Assembly (NCBI RefSeq): GCF_013423485.1
Contig: NZ_JABFFR010000002.1
Coordinates: forward strand, 62,001 to 126,000
Length of the DNA: 64,000 nt
From: Azospirillum oleiclasticum
GTDB taxonomy: Bacteria; Pseudomonadota; Alphaproteobacteria; Azospirillales; Azospirillaceae
Direction of reading: 5' to 3'
In this document: in pieces, positions 56,066 through 64,000 of the stretch
Layout of the letters: each line of letters begins with the position of its first letter
Position numbering within the stretch: position 1 is the stretch's first letter
Notes under the pieces: generated by a model
The model's database searches: none
What the model saw: only the letters and a program-made list of their open reading frames with translations
Told to the model about the DNA's origin: nothing
Position numbers and translations under genes: made by a program

Positions 56066-59000
56066 ATGCCTTCGTCACTGCCTGCCCTGTTCGATTCCCC
56101 GCCACCCGTGGCGGCTCCCTTCGCCGAGGAGGATCTGGCGCGCGTCTTCGAGGCGCGGACGCTGCGGCGCGGGCGCGATCTGGTGCTTGCCGGCGCGGTG
56201 CGGATCGCCCGTGGACCGGGGCGGGTCGAGGCGCGCGTGACCGATCTGGGCCGCGAGCTGGCGGTGATGGTGGCCCCGGTCTCGCGCGGGCGCCGGGTCG
56301 CCTTCGACCGGACCTGCGGCTGCGGACGGCCGGGCTGCGCCCACATGGCCGCCGCGGCACTGGCTGCGCTGGACGCATGGCCGGAGTGGCGGCGCACCTC
56401 GCTGCTCGATCTGATGGGTGAGTCGTCCGCCCCGCCTCCTACTGCGGCGCCGGTTCCGGCGGCGGCCAGAATGCCCGTGCGGCCTTCCGCATTGGCGCCG
56501 GTGCCGCGCCCGGTCCTGCACAGCGTTCTGTGGCGGCTGGAGCCGGGCAAGGACGACGTTGCGCTGTACGTCGCCGCCAGCCTCGTGCCGACCAGCGGCC
56601 CGGGAGCCGGGGAGGGGGAACCGGCGTCGCCGCGCGACGTGCTGGAACGGGCCGCTCCCGACGCCGAGGAGGATCGCAACATCGCCCGCCTGCTCGGCGG
56701 CGGCGGTGTGGTGCGCACACCCGTCCTGAAGGTGCGGCGGGATGCGGTCGACCGCATCCTGCGCGCCCTGCTGGCAACCGGCCGGCTGCGCTGGCACCGC
56801 GGTGGGCGGTTGGTCGAGGGGCCACCGCGGGCGCTCCGCGCCTTCCGCGACCAGAAGACCGGCAAGCTGCGGCCGAGCGGGTTGGCGCCCGGATCCGTCC
56901 TGGTGCGCGGGCTCGCCTATTGGTGCATCGATGCCAAGGCCGGGCAGATCTGCCCGATCGAGCTTCAGGTGGTGGATCTGCCGAAGCCGAAAGCGCCGGT
57001 GGTCGCCGCGTCCCCCGTGCCGGTGCCGGCGCACCTGCGCCCCGACCCGCCCGCCGCGGCGCCGCGGGCCGGTGGCGGCGACGCGGCGCGCATCGTCGAG
57101 CGCACACCGAGCGTGATCGCGCGGCTGGGCCGCGTGGTGTCGCCGTCCGACGGGCTGGTGGATGTGCTGCGCCTGTCCTTCGACTATGGCGAGGACGGAA
57201 CCCCGGTCGAGATCGACGCCGACGACCAGCGCCAGTTCGCCCGCGCCGAGGATGTGGACGGCTCGCCCCTGTTCATCCGCCGCGACCGTGATCTGGAGCA
57301 GGAGGCTCTCCAGCGCCTCGCCACGCTGGGATTCGCCCAGGCCCGCATCGATCCGCCGAAGGGTTCGCTCAACCCCCGCGGCGCCCGCGTGCATTGGCTG
57401 ACCGGGCGCGATGTCGCCGAGCGCTGGCAGGACTTCATGGCCGTCCAGGCACCGGCCCTGCGCGCCGATGGCTGGGTGGTGGAGATCGGGGCCGATTTCG
57501 GCGCCCGCGTGGTGGAGCCGGGCGGGGAGGTGGCGGTCGCGGTCCGCGACGCCGGCGACGGCTGGTTCGACCTGGACGTGGGCGTCGAAATCGACGGCGA
57601 GCGCCGCCCTCTGCTGCCGATTCTGGCCGGCTTGGTGGAGCGCGGCGGGATGAGCGCTGCCCGCGTGATCGACGGTCGCGCCCATGTGGTGCTGGAGGAC
57701 GGCTCGGTGCTGGCCCTGCCGGCCGACCGGGTGGAGCGGCTGCTCAGCGTGGTGGAGGCAATGATCGATCAGGCGCGCCGGGTGGACAACACCCTGCGCG
57801 TGCCGCTGGCCGAGGCCGACGCGCTGGTCGATATCGACGATCTGATCGCCCGGCGCCCCGACAGCGCGCGGCAGATCACCGCCTTCCTCGACCGCATGCG
57901 GGCCGACGAGCCGCTGCCGGAGGTTCCCGTCCCCTCCCGCTTCCGGGCCGAGCTGCGCGATTACCAGCGCGCCGGACTGGCGTGGCTGCAGGGGCTGCGG
58001 GCGGGCGGGGTGGCCGGCATCCTAGCCGACGACATGGGCCTCGGCAAGACCGCGCAGACCCTGGCGCACATCGCGGTGGAGCATGACGCCGGGCGGCTGG
58101 ACGAGCCCTGCCTGATCGTGGTGCCGACCAGCCTCGTCCCCAACTGGGTGGCGGAGGCGAAGCGCTTCACGCCGCACCTGTCGGTGCTGGTCCTGCACGG
58201 GCTTGAGCGGCACGGGCTGCACGGAGAGACCGACCGCGCCGACATCGTGGTGACCACCTACGGTGTGGTCGCCCGCGACCTCGAGGTGATGAAGCGGCGG
58301 ACGTGGCACATGATCGTGCTGGACGAGGCGCAGGCCATCAAGAACCCGGACAGCAAGGCCACCCGCGCGGTCTGCGACCTGAAGGCGCGGCACCGGCTCT
58401 GCCTGTCCGGCACGCCGGTGGAGAACAATCTGGGTGAACTGTGGAGCCAGTTCGCCTTCCTGATGCCGGGGCTGCTGGGCGACCGCAAGGATTTCCAGAA
58501 GCGTTTCCGCAACCCCATCGAGAAGCGCGGCGACGCCACCCGCGCCAGCCTGCTGCTGCGCCGCATCCGTCCTTTCCTGCTGCGCCGGACCAAGGCCGAC
58601 GTCGCCAAGGAACTGCCGCCCAAGACCGAGGTCATCCGGCGCATCGAGCTGGATTCGGCCCAGCGCGACCTCTACGAGGCGATCCGCCTGTCGGTGCACG
58701 AGAAGGTGCGCGCGGCCATCGCCGCGGCCGGCATCCAGCGCAGCGCCATCACCGTGATCGACGCGCTGCTGAAGCTGCGGCAGGTCTGCTGCGACCCGCG
58801 TCTGGTCAAGGTCGCCAACGACGTGACCGACAGCGCCAAGCTGCAAAGCCTGATCGACATGGTGGAGGAGATGGTGCCGGAGGGGCGCCGGATCCTGGTC
58901 TTCTCCCAATTCACCTCGATGCTCGACCTGATCAAGGCGGAATTGGACCGGGTGGGCATCGCCTATGTGGAGCTGACCGGCCGCACCCGCGACCGGGCGG

Positions 59001-59353
59001 AGCCGGTGGCCCGTTTCCAGCGCGGCGAGGTGCCGGTCTTCCTGATCAGCCTGAAGGCCGGCGGGCGCGGCCTGAACCTGACGGCGGCCGACACGGTGAT
59101 CCACTACGACCCGTGGTGGAACCCGGCGGCGGAGGACCAGGCGACCGACCGCGCCTACCGCATCGGCCAGGACAAGCCGGTCTTCGTCTACAAGCTGATC
59201 GCCACGGACACGGTGGAGGAACGCATCCTCGACCTGCAGCGCCGCAAGGGAAACCTGACCGCCGCCACCATCGAGGGCACCGGCACCCTGACCGGCGCGC
59301 TGGAGGATGGCGACATCGATTACCTGTTCCAGAAAGCGGAAGGGGAGGGGTGA
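56066..59353 (+). CDS. SWIM zinc finger plus SNF2-family helicase
   Basis: A 1095-residue protein. An N-terminal SWIM zinc finger, C-G-C-G-R-P-G-C-A-H, lies near residue 87. A long middle region is followed by a SNF2 motor: motif I D-D-M-G-L-G-K-T-A-Q, motif II D-E-A-Q-A-I-K-N-P, then L-S-G-T-P-V-E-N-N, and in the C-terminal lobe L-V-F-S-Q-F-T-S-M, G-G-R-G-L-N-L-T and D-Q-A-T-D-R-A-Y-R-I-G-Q. It is probably a DNA translocase that remodels nucleoprotein, for instance RNA polymerase recycling or repair. The ATG at 56066 is preferred to one at 56003. No methylase or nuclease gene adjoins it. Confidence 0.9.
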   Translation: MPSSLPALFDSPPPVAAPFAEEDLARVFEARTLRRGRDLVLAGAVRIARGPGRVEARVTDLGRELAVMVAPVSRGRRVAFDRTCGCGRPGCAHMAAAALAALDAWPEWRRTSLLDLMGESSAPPPTAAPVPAAARMPVRPSALAPVPRPVLHSVLWRLEPGKDDVALYVAASLVPTSGPGAGEGEPASPRDVLERAAPDAEEDRNIARLLGGGGVVRTPVLKVRRDAVDRILRALLATGRLRWHRGGRLVEGPPRALRAFRDQKTGKLRPSGLAPGSVLVRGLAYWCIDAKAGQICPIELQVVDLPKPKAPVVAASPVPVPAHLRPDPPAAAPRAGGGDAARIVERTPSVIARLGRVVSPSDGLVDVLRLSFDYGEDGTPVEIDADDQRQFARAEDVDGSPLFIRRDRDLEQEALQRLATLGFAQARIDPPKGSLNPRGARVHWLTGRDVAERWQDFMAVQAPALRADGWVVEIGADFGARVVEPGGEVAVAVRDAGDGWFDLDVGVEIDGERRPLLPILAGLVERGGMSAARVIDGRAHVVLEDGSVLALPADRVERLLSVVEAMIDQARRVDNTLRVPLAEADALVDIDDLIARRPDSARQITAFLDRMRADEPLPEVPVPSRFRAELRDYQRAGLAWLQGLRAGGVAGILADDMGLGKTAQTLAHIAVEHDAGRLDEPCLIVVPTSLVPNWVAEAKRFTPHLSVLVLHGLERHGLHGETDRADIVVTTYGVVARDLEVMKRRTWHMIVLDEAQAIKNPDSKATRAVCDLKARHRLCLSGTPVENNLGELWSQFAFLMPGLLGDRKDFQKRFRNPIEKRGDATRASLLLRRIRPFLLRRTKADVAKELPPKTEVIRRIELDSAQRDLYEAIRLSVHEKVRAAIAAAGIQRSAITVIDALLKLRQVCCDPRLVKVANDVTDSAKLQSLIDMVEEMVPEGRRILVFSQFTSMLDLIKAELDRVGIAYVELTGRTRDRAEPVARFQRGEVPVFLISLKAGGRGLNLTAADTVIHYDPWWNPAAEDQATDRAYRIGQDKPVFVYKLIATDTVEERILDLQRRKGNLTAATIEGTGTLTGALEDGDIDYLFQKAEGEG

Positions 59354-59492
59354 CACCCGTCAGGCGCATTCCACTTTCCGCACGCCGCTGTCCCACCGCC
59401 GCGGGTGTGACGGGAGGTCGCGAGCAACGCCGGCACCGGGCGTATCGGGCATCCCGGTGCCGGTCACGTTAACGGCGACGGATAAGATCGAT

Positions 59493-61718
59493 TCATGCGC
59501 GGACGGTTTTTACCAGATCGGGAAAGCGGACGAGCTTGTCTTTGACCTGATCCAGGCCGAAGCCGGCAAGGAATGGAGTGGCGAGGTCGTTCAGCGTGTC
59601 GAGCCGCTCCAATCCCGTGTAGTGCAGCAGAACGGCCAGCAACAAAGCAACAGCCACGGAGATCATCGTCGCCATCCCATCGATGGTGCGAATGCGTCGC
59701 TCGACGTTCGAGTTTTCCAGAACCTCGATGTCTATCGCGGACTTATAAAGCTCTACGCTGCCACGGGCGATCCGGCATTCGACGGTCAATGGCTTGCCCG
59801 GTTCGGGCGGCGGGAGAAATGGTTTCAGGAGCGGCCAGGAACGAAGCGATTGCACCGGCTGTGTCGGCTTGCGGAAGAAATGCACGCAGATGCGTCCCAA
59901 GGCGTTGGACGTGCCGTCTCCGAACGACCATTCATAGTCACGCTGTGCTGCAAGCGGGCTGCGATTCAATCGGTCATCATCGAAACGGAATTCGAAGCGC
60001 GCCGTTGTTCCCGCCTTGGGTTTGGTCGGGGCGCAAACGATCCGGCCAAGCCCGTTCGTGACGGCCTCGTCGATTTCCTTGTTGGTGACACCGTCCTCGG
60101 CGGCATCGAGAAGGTCGCGTGCACGGCCGAGGCCACGATCCCCCGCTCGGATCGCCTTGAGAAGGTCGTCCCTGAACCCGTTCGTCCCCAACTCCGGATA
60201 ACGGAGCAGCAGTTCCGACTTGTACCGCATGACATACAGATGCGCCTGGAAACAGGACTGGTCGAAATCGATCAGGTGGGATCGATCGATCTGGACATCC
60301 CCCTCCATCGCCACCAAAGCCGCCGGCAAATCGATCGTGACGAGTTTCTCGATGAACGGATCGTCGATCAAGGACCCTTGAGAATTGTTTACCCGTTCCA
60401 GAAGGCGTGTGATTTCCGTCTTCAGGGAGGCTTTCATTCGATCCGTGTCATCGATCGCGCCGGCAAGCGCCTCGGCATCGGTGCATACGGTCTCCGCCAG
60501 AACCAAGTTGCTTCGCAGGATCGCATCCTCGCAGCGACTGATGAGATGGGTCAGTTGCGGAATGGTGCTGGGCGGCAGATCATCAAGCCGGACGATTCGT
60601 GTGCGCAACGGGGTCAGGCGATCGAAACACGCCGATTTCTTTTCAAGGTCGGCGACTTCCGTTTCGAGCTGATCGAGTTGAGGCGTCGCATTCATCGCGT
60701 ACCATGCGACGTTCTGAATGGCAAGCGACAGTCGGTTCCGTTCGACGTCCAGCTTCAACGCTGCCGGACCGCGTCGGCTCGAGTCCGGCGCCGTTGATCC
60801 GTCGAGGCTGGCGATGCGCCGCATGATTTCGGCCTTTCGGCGAACCACCGGCAACCAGGTGTTTATGGCCAGTGACAACAAGGCGCCCATTCCCACCAAG
60901 AGGAAAACGCCTAGAATGTTCCACCTCTGATCGTAGTTCGGCGCCACCGCGATCGACATGGTCTGCTTCGGTAGCTTTTCGTCCGTGTCCTTGATCTGCA
61001 AAAGCCCGTCGTAACGGCTGCCAAGCGACTGAAGGGGCATCTCCACCGTGACCGGCTGCGTGTGGCCGGGTGCCAGCGTGAAGGTTGACGGTTGGATCGT
61101 TGCGTCGATCCGTCCCGCCATCCCGTTGAGGGGCACCGCGAACTCCAGCGCGATGTTGCGCGTCGGGGCCGCCGGTGGGTTGGTGAGCTCAAAGCTGAAA
61201 ATCCGGTGATGCGGCCCGTCCGGGCGGAACAGGAGGCCCCCCTTCACCATGATCCCGGCAGACTGGCGCACGGAAAGCGGCGGAACCCAGCCGGCGTCGA
61301 GGGCTTCGATCACAAGCCGCCCACCACTCTTGTCGCCGACCCTGACATCCAGGAAAGCCCGGTAGGGGCCCGGTGGGCTCAAGCCCGAAAGCTCCGCGGG
61401 AATCCGCAGGATCGCCATTGGCGGTACGTTGGCGATGATGGTTCCATCCTGCAGTCGAACCACAGGATCGCCTTCGGCCGGTTTCAGTTGGAATTTGCCG
61501 GATGGTTCAGGCACCAGCTTCACCGGAACCGGTTTGCTGCTGCCATTCTCCAGTATTAAGGTCTGAGTGGCGACGTGATTGGAAGCGCTGACCAGGGGGA
61601 CTGCCGGCTCCGTCCAGACCGTGACCGCTTCCATCGAAAGGCCGGCCGCCGAGGCCCCTGCCGATGGGAACAGGATGAGCGACAGTGCTGCCACAATCCG
61701 ACACACTACGAGGGACAT
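59493..61718 (-). CDS. unknown exported protein with two membrane spans and a PKD-like motif
   Basis: A 741-residue protein. A signal peptide (to A-S-A-A-G, about residue 25) leads into a long beta-rich periplasmic region (about 26-260) of Ig-like character (T-Q-T-L-I-L-E-N-G-S-S-K-P-V-P-V). A span at about 268-290 (N-I-L-G-V-F-L-L-V-G-M-G-A-L-L) is followed by a helical, Leu/Glu-rich region (about 295-560), a PKD-like Y-E-W-S-F-G-D-G-T-S near residue 600, and a second span near residue 690 (V-A-V-A-L-L-L-A-V-L-L-H-Y). I do not recognise the family. Base composition looks less GC-rich than its neighbours, suggesting acquisition. It is a single-gene unit. Confidence 0.7.
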   Translation of the reverse strand: MSLVVCRIVAALSLILFPSAGASAAGLSMEAVTVWTEPAVPLVSASNHVATQTLILENGSSKPVPVKLVPEPSGKFQLKPAEGDPVVRLQDGTIIANVPPMAILRIPAELSGLSPPGPYRAFLDVRVGDKSGGRLVIEALDAGWVPPLSVRQSAGIMVKGGLLFRPDGPHHRIFSFELTNPPAAPTRNIALEFAVPLNGMAGRIDATIQPSTFTLAPGHTQPVTVEMPLQSLGSRYDGLLQIKDTDEKLPKQTMSIAVAPNYDQRWNILGVFLLVGMGALLSLAINTWLPVVRRKAEIMRRIASLDGSTAPDSSRRGPAALKLDVERNRLSLAIQNVAWYAMNATPQLDQLETEVADLEKKSACFDRLTPLRTRIVRLDDLPPSTIPQLTHLISRCEDAILRSNLVLAETVCTDAEALAGAIDDTDRMKASLKTEITRLLERVNNSQGSLIDDPFIEKLVTIDLPAALVAMEGDVQIDRSHLIDFDQSCFQAHLYVMRYKSELLLRYPELGTNGFRDDLLKAIRAGDRGLGRARDLLDAAEDGVTNKEIDEAVTNGLGRIVCAPTKPKAGTTARFEFRFDDDRLNRSPLAAQRDYEWSFGDGTSNALGRICVHFFRKPTQPVQSLRSWPLLKPFLPPPEPGKPLTVECRIARGSVELYKSAIDIEVLENSNVERRIRTIDGMATMISVAVALLLAVLLHYTGLERLDTLNDLATPFLAGFGLDQVKDKLVRFPDLVKTVRA

Positions 61719-62131
61719 CTCTACCTCCCCGCGTATGCCGCCGTTTCACCGGACGCAGATGCACCGTTGCGGATGCGCAATCCGTAGCCGGTCAGGCGAG
61801 CATGTTTTTCCCTGATCGAGCGTGGCCCGGCAATTGAACGGAATCAACCGGAGAAATTGGAACGAAGAATTTCTCCCCACCGGAAAGTGTCGCGGAGCGT
61901 GTCGTGCCGGTGCTTCAGCGAAGCCTTGGGCATCCAGGTTTCGGCGGATGGGGGATGGCGTTTTGATGAGCCGCGCCGCGCGATGGCCCGAAGGGCCGAA
62001 GGGGTATTCATCAGGCTGGCTCCCCGGCCAGCATCCATCACGGCGCTGGAACACCCTGGCCTTTCGCGGCCTTGATCCCGCCGGACGGAGTCACGGCGCG
62101 GACGCTCGCACGCCCGCGCCGTGTTGGACCA
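61719..62131. other. intergenic region with a glnII-proximal stem-loop
   Basis: No supported gene in about 410 bases. At 62092-62123 a perfect 10-bp stem (CACGGCGCGG / CCGCGCCGTG, 12-base loop) follows the end of glnII on the minus strand and may end or protect that message, though no U-tract follows. The part nearest 61719 must contain the promoter of the unknown exported protein. Confidence 0.5.
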
Positions 62132-63178
62132 TTACGCCGCAACCGTCTCGGTCGCTTCCGCACTGGTCGGAACCGTGGAGATGGTCTTCAGGATCTGCGA
62201 GGCGATCTGGTACGGGTCGCCCTGGGAGTTCGGTCGGCGGTCTTCCAGATAGCCGCGGTAGTCGTTGCGCACGAAGCTGTGCGGCACGCGGATGGACGCA
62301 CCGCGGTCGGCCACGCCGTAGCTGAAGGTGTGGATCGACTGCGTCTCGTGCTTGCCGGTCAGCCGCATGTGGTTGTCCGGGCCGTAGACGGCGATGTGGT
62401 CCGCACGCGCGGCCTCGAAGGCGGCCATCAGCTTCTCGAAATACTCCTTGCCGCCCACCTCGCGCAGGTAGGTGGTCGAGAAGTTGGCGTGCATGCCCGA
62501 GCCGTTCCAGTCGGTGTCGCCCAGCGGCTTGCAGTGATACTCGATGTCGATGCCGTACTTCTCGGTCAGCCGCTCGAGGAAGTAGCGGGCGAGCCAGATC
62601 TCGTCGGCGGCGCGCTTGGAGCCCTTGCCGAAGATCTGGAATTCCCACTGGCCCTTGGCGACCTCGGCGTTGATGCCTTCGTGGTTCAGGCCGGCGGCGA
62701 GGCAGATCTCGAGGTGCTCCTCGACGATCTGGCGGGCGATGCTGCCCACCTTGCTGTAGCCGACGCCGGTGTAGTACGGACCCTGCGGGGCCGGGTACCC
62801 GTTCTCCGGGAAGCCCAGGGGCCGGCCGTCCTTGAAGAAGAAGTACTCCTGCTCGAAGCCGAACCAGGCGCCTTCGTCGTCCAGGATGGTCGCGCGCATG
62901 TTCGACGGGTGCGGGGTAACGCCGTCCGGCATCATCACTTCGCAGAGCACGACGGCGCCGTTCTTGCGCTCGACGTCCGGAACGATGCGCACCGGCTTCA
63001 GCACGCAATCGGAGCTGCGGCCTTCCGCCTGCTTGGTCGAGCTGCCGTCGAAGCCCCACAGCGGCAGCTGTTCGAGCGTCGGGAACTCGTCGAACTCCTT
63101 GATCTGCGTCTTGCCGCGCAGGTTGGGTACCGGCGTGTACCCGTCGAGCCAAACATACTCGAGCTTGTACTTGGTCAT
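62132..63178 (-). CDS. glnII: glutamine synthetase type II
   Basis: A 348-residue eukaryote-like GSII, which forms glutamine from glutamate, ammonia and ATP. Family motifs are L-W-G-F-D-G-S-S-T near residue 40, W-F-G-F-E-Q-E-Y-F-F near residue 105, G-P-Y-Y-T-G-V-G near residue 128, G-I-N-A-E-V-A-K-G-Q-W-E-F-Q near residue 158 and N-G-S-G-M-H-A-N-F near residue 225. Length is right for GSII and far below the about 468 residues of GlnA type I. In rhizobia and relatives glnII is NtrC/sigma-54 dependent under nitrogen limitation; a sigma-54-like promoter is present upstream. Confidence 0.93.
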   Translation of the reverse strand: MTKYKLEYVWLDGYTPVPNLRGKTQIKEFDEFPTLEQLPLWGFDGSSTKQAEGRSSDCVLKPVRIVPDVERKNGAVVLCEVMMPDGVTPHPSNMRATILDDEGAWFGFEQEYFFFKDGRPLGFPENGYPAPQGPYYTGVGYSKVGSIARQIVEEHLEICLAAGLNHEGINAEVAKGQWEFQIFGKGSKRAADEIWLARYFLERLTEKYGIDIEYHCKPLGDTDWNGSGMHANFSTTYLREVGGKEYFEKLMAAFEAARADHIAVYGPDNHMRLTGKHETQSIHTFSYGVADRGASIRVPHSFVRNDYRGYLEDRRPNSQGDPYQIASQILKTISTVPTSAEATETVAA

Positions 63179-63276
63179 TGTTGGTCTCTCAATGGCTGAT
63201 GCCACAGGGCTTGCGGAAGACCCGGTGTGTGCCTGACGCACCGACCCGTCCGGACGGCAGGGACGGAGATGGAGAA

Positions 63277-63292
63277 AGCACAAGCCGTGCCA
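63277..63292 (-). promoter_or_regulatory. sigma-54-type promoter of glnII
   Basis: On the glnII strand the sequence reads TGGCACGGCTTGTGCT. It matches the -24/-12 consensus TGGCACG-N4-TTGCW except for one base, with GG and GC at the right spacing. It predicts a transcript start about 90 bases upstream of the glnII ATG. Confidence 0.65.
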
Positions 63293-63377
63293 GACAGCGG
63301 AAAGAGGCAGGACCTATGGCCTTTCCACGCCGGGAAACCGCTCGGTCCCGCCCAACGCCGCAGATGTGCTCGAGTTT

Positions 63378-63396
63378 TGCGCAAGTTCTCGGTGCA
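63378..63396. promoter_or_regulatory. candidate NtrC-binding site
   Basis: TGCGCAAGTTCTCGGTGCA is an imperfect inverted repeat resembling the NtrC consensus TGCACC-N5-GGTGCA, though two bases longer. It lies about 100 bases upstream of the predicted glnII -24 element, the usual enhancer distance. Supporting evidence is positional. Confidence 0.4.
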
Positions 63397-63419
63397 AAAA
63401 CAGGCGCGATGAATAATTT

Positions 63420-64000
63420 GCGCGCATATTAGGCGTCTGCGAAACTCGGGGTGAGGGCTGCGCATCCAAAAGTGGATTTACTGACCTTGCCCTCGTGCGT
63501 TCCTTAAGTTTTTTGCAGTCGCGAACGATTTCGATTGCACGTGATTTGGCAATGCAGCACCCTACTGGCACGGATATGTGTTATTCACCTGGACTTGGGG
63601 CCGCAGGACCTGTTTTGCGGCCTCCTTTTCCTTTTAGGTGGGGAATTCGCTGATCCGTTGCCGGCACGCGCTGTGCCGCATCCTGCGCAATCCTGCCCCG
63701 CCATCGCTGTTGAGCTTCCGTGCATCCCGAGAAGCGTGACCAACATCGATTCCGGCCACCGTGCTTCGGAAACCAGCCACCGGGAAAGCCGAAGTCTCCC
63801 GTTATTCGTGCCGAAACTGCAGGCAAAAGCACTGTCTGCTTAAGGAATGGACGATTGTAGCTGTTCTTTTCGCAACTGCATCATTCAAGACGTGGCGCAA
63901 AAAACAGCACAATGATCACTGCCAATCATACAGTCAGGTGATACTTTTGGATGAGGCGACGATTTGCGCTTGGGATCAAAGTTTGTTACGGTGTGTTTAG
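63420..64000. other. long intergenic tail, no protein gene supported
   Basis: About 580 bases without a convincing coding frame. Composition becomes AT-richer towards the window end, suggesting the promoter of a gene beyond it. The only structured signal I can support is the terminator at 63599-63635, which implies some plus-strand transcript ends there. Confidence 0.5.
63599..63635 (+). terminator. rho-independent terminator, plus strand
   Basis: A perfect 7-bp stem GGCCGCA / TGCGGCC with a 10-base loop is followed by TCCTTTTCCTTTT, a classic T-rich tail. No plus-strand gene precedes it within the window, so it may end a small RNA arising within 63420-63600. Confidence 0.6.

Noticed and set aside
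63566..63580. TGGCACGGATATGTG as a second sigma-54 promoter
   Set aside because: The -24 element is good but there is no GC at the -12 position.

Overview
The window is high-GC DNA (roughly two-thirds G+C by eye) from an alphaproteobacterium. It is most likely Azospirillum or a close relative in the Rhodospirillales. Supporting signs are a CtrA regulator divergent from fliI-fliJ, a GapR (DUF2312) protein, a type II glutamine synthetase behind a sigma-54-like promoter, a MoxR/DUF58/BatA-DUF4159 operon, and several DUF families typical of alphaproteobacteria (DUF1285, DUF6111, DUF6524). The species call is an inference from gene content.

Layout. 1-4.3 kb: the 5' two-thirds or more of leuA (minus strand) with a candidate leucine-rich leader peptide, gapR, a double PRC-barrel protein, a SpoU-type RNA methyltransferase and a DUF4269 protein. 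4.3-21.3 kb: a catabolic island. It contains a two-gene split transketolase; divergently, a TRAP transporter with a fused E1 (alpha+beta) thiamine-diphosphate enzyme, a VOC protein, an SDR and a YihU-like beta-hydroxyacid dehydrogenase; then a hydrolase/cyclophilin-like/LysR segment; then a LacI repressor divergent from a HisD-like/SDR/zinc-alcohol-dehydrogenase operon in the order of hpsN-hpsO-hpsP. LacI-type palindromes lie in both divergent promoter regions. 21.4-23.8 kb: MFS pump/LysR pair and tRNA-Gln(TTG). 23.8-28.3 kb: ctrA, fliIJ, a run of uncharacterised genes and a 29-residue small protein. 28.4-35.6 kb: MoxR-DUF58-BatA/DUF4159-vWA operon. 35.7-39.3 kb: DUF1285-Nudix-DUF6111-cca, apparently interrupted by an opposite-strand RelA/SpoT-like gene with an AT-rich flank. 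39.4-46.7 kb: two tandem paralogous exported proteins, PhoD, SlyB, adenine deaminase, YcjF/YcjX. 47-55.7 kb: a GGDEF-EAL protein, two very small proteins, an orphan family-5 binding protein, MaeB malic enzyme and an unknown protein. 56-64 kb: a SWIM/SNF2 helicase, an unknown two-membrane-span exported protein, glnII, and a long intergenic tail holding a rho-independent terminator with no gene assigned to it.

The most interesting system is the 4.3-21.3 kb island. Its HisD-like, SDR and ADH genes resemble 2,3-dihydroxypropanesulfonate (DHPS) oxidation enzymes, and its beta-hydroxyacid dehydrogenase carries the V-G-R-T signature of sulfolactaldehyde reductase YihU. However, the usual desulfonating enzymes (SuyAB, Xsc, ComDE) are absent, and a split transketolase plus an E2-less fused E1 enzyme are present. 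I propose a candidate undescribed route for a C3 sulfonate or a similar anionic polyol. The substrate is inference only.
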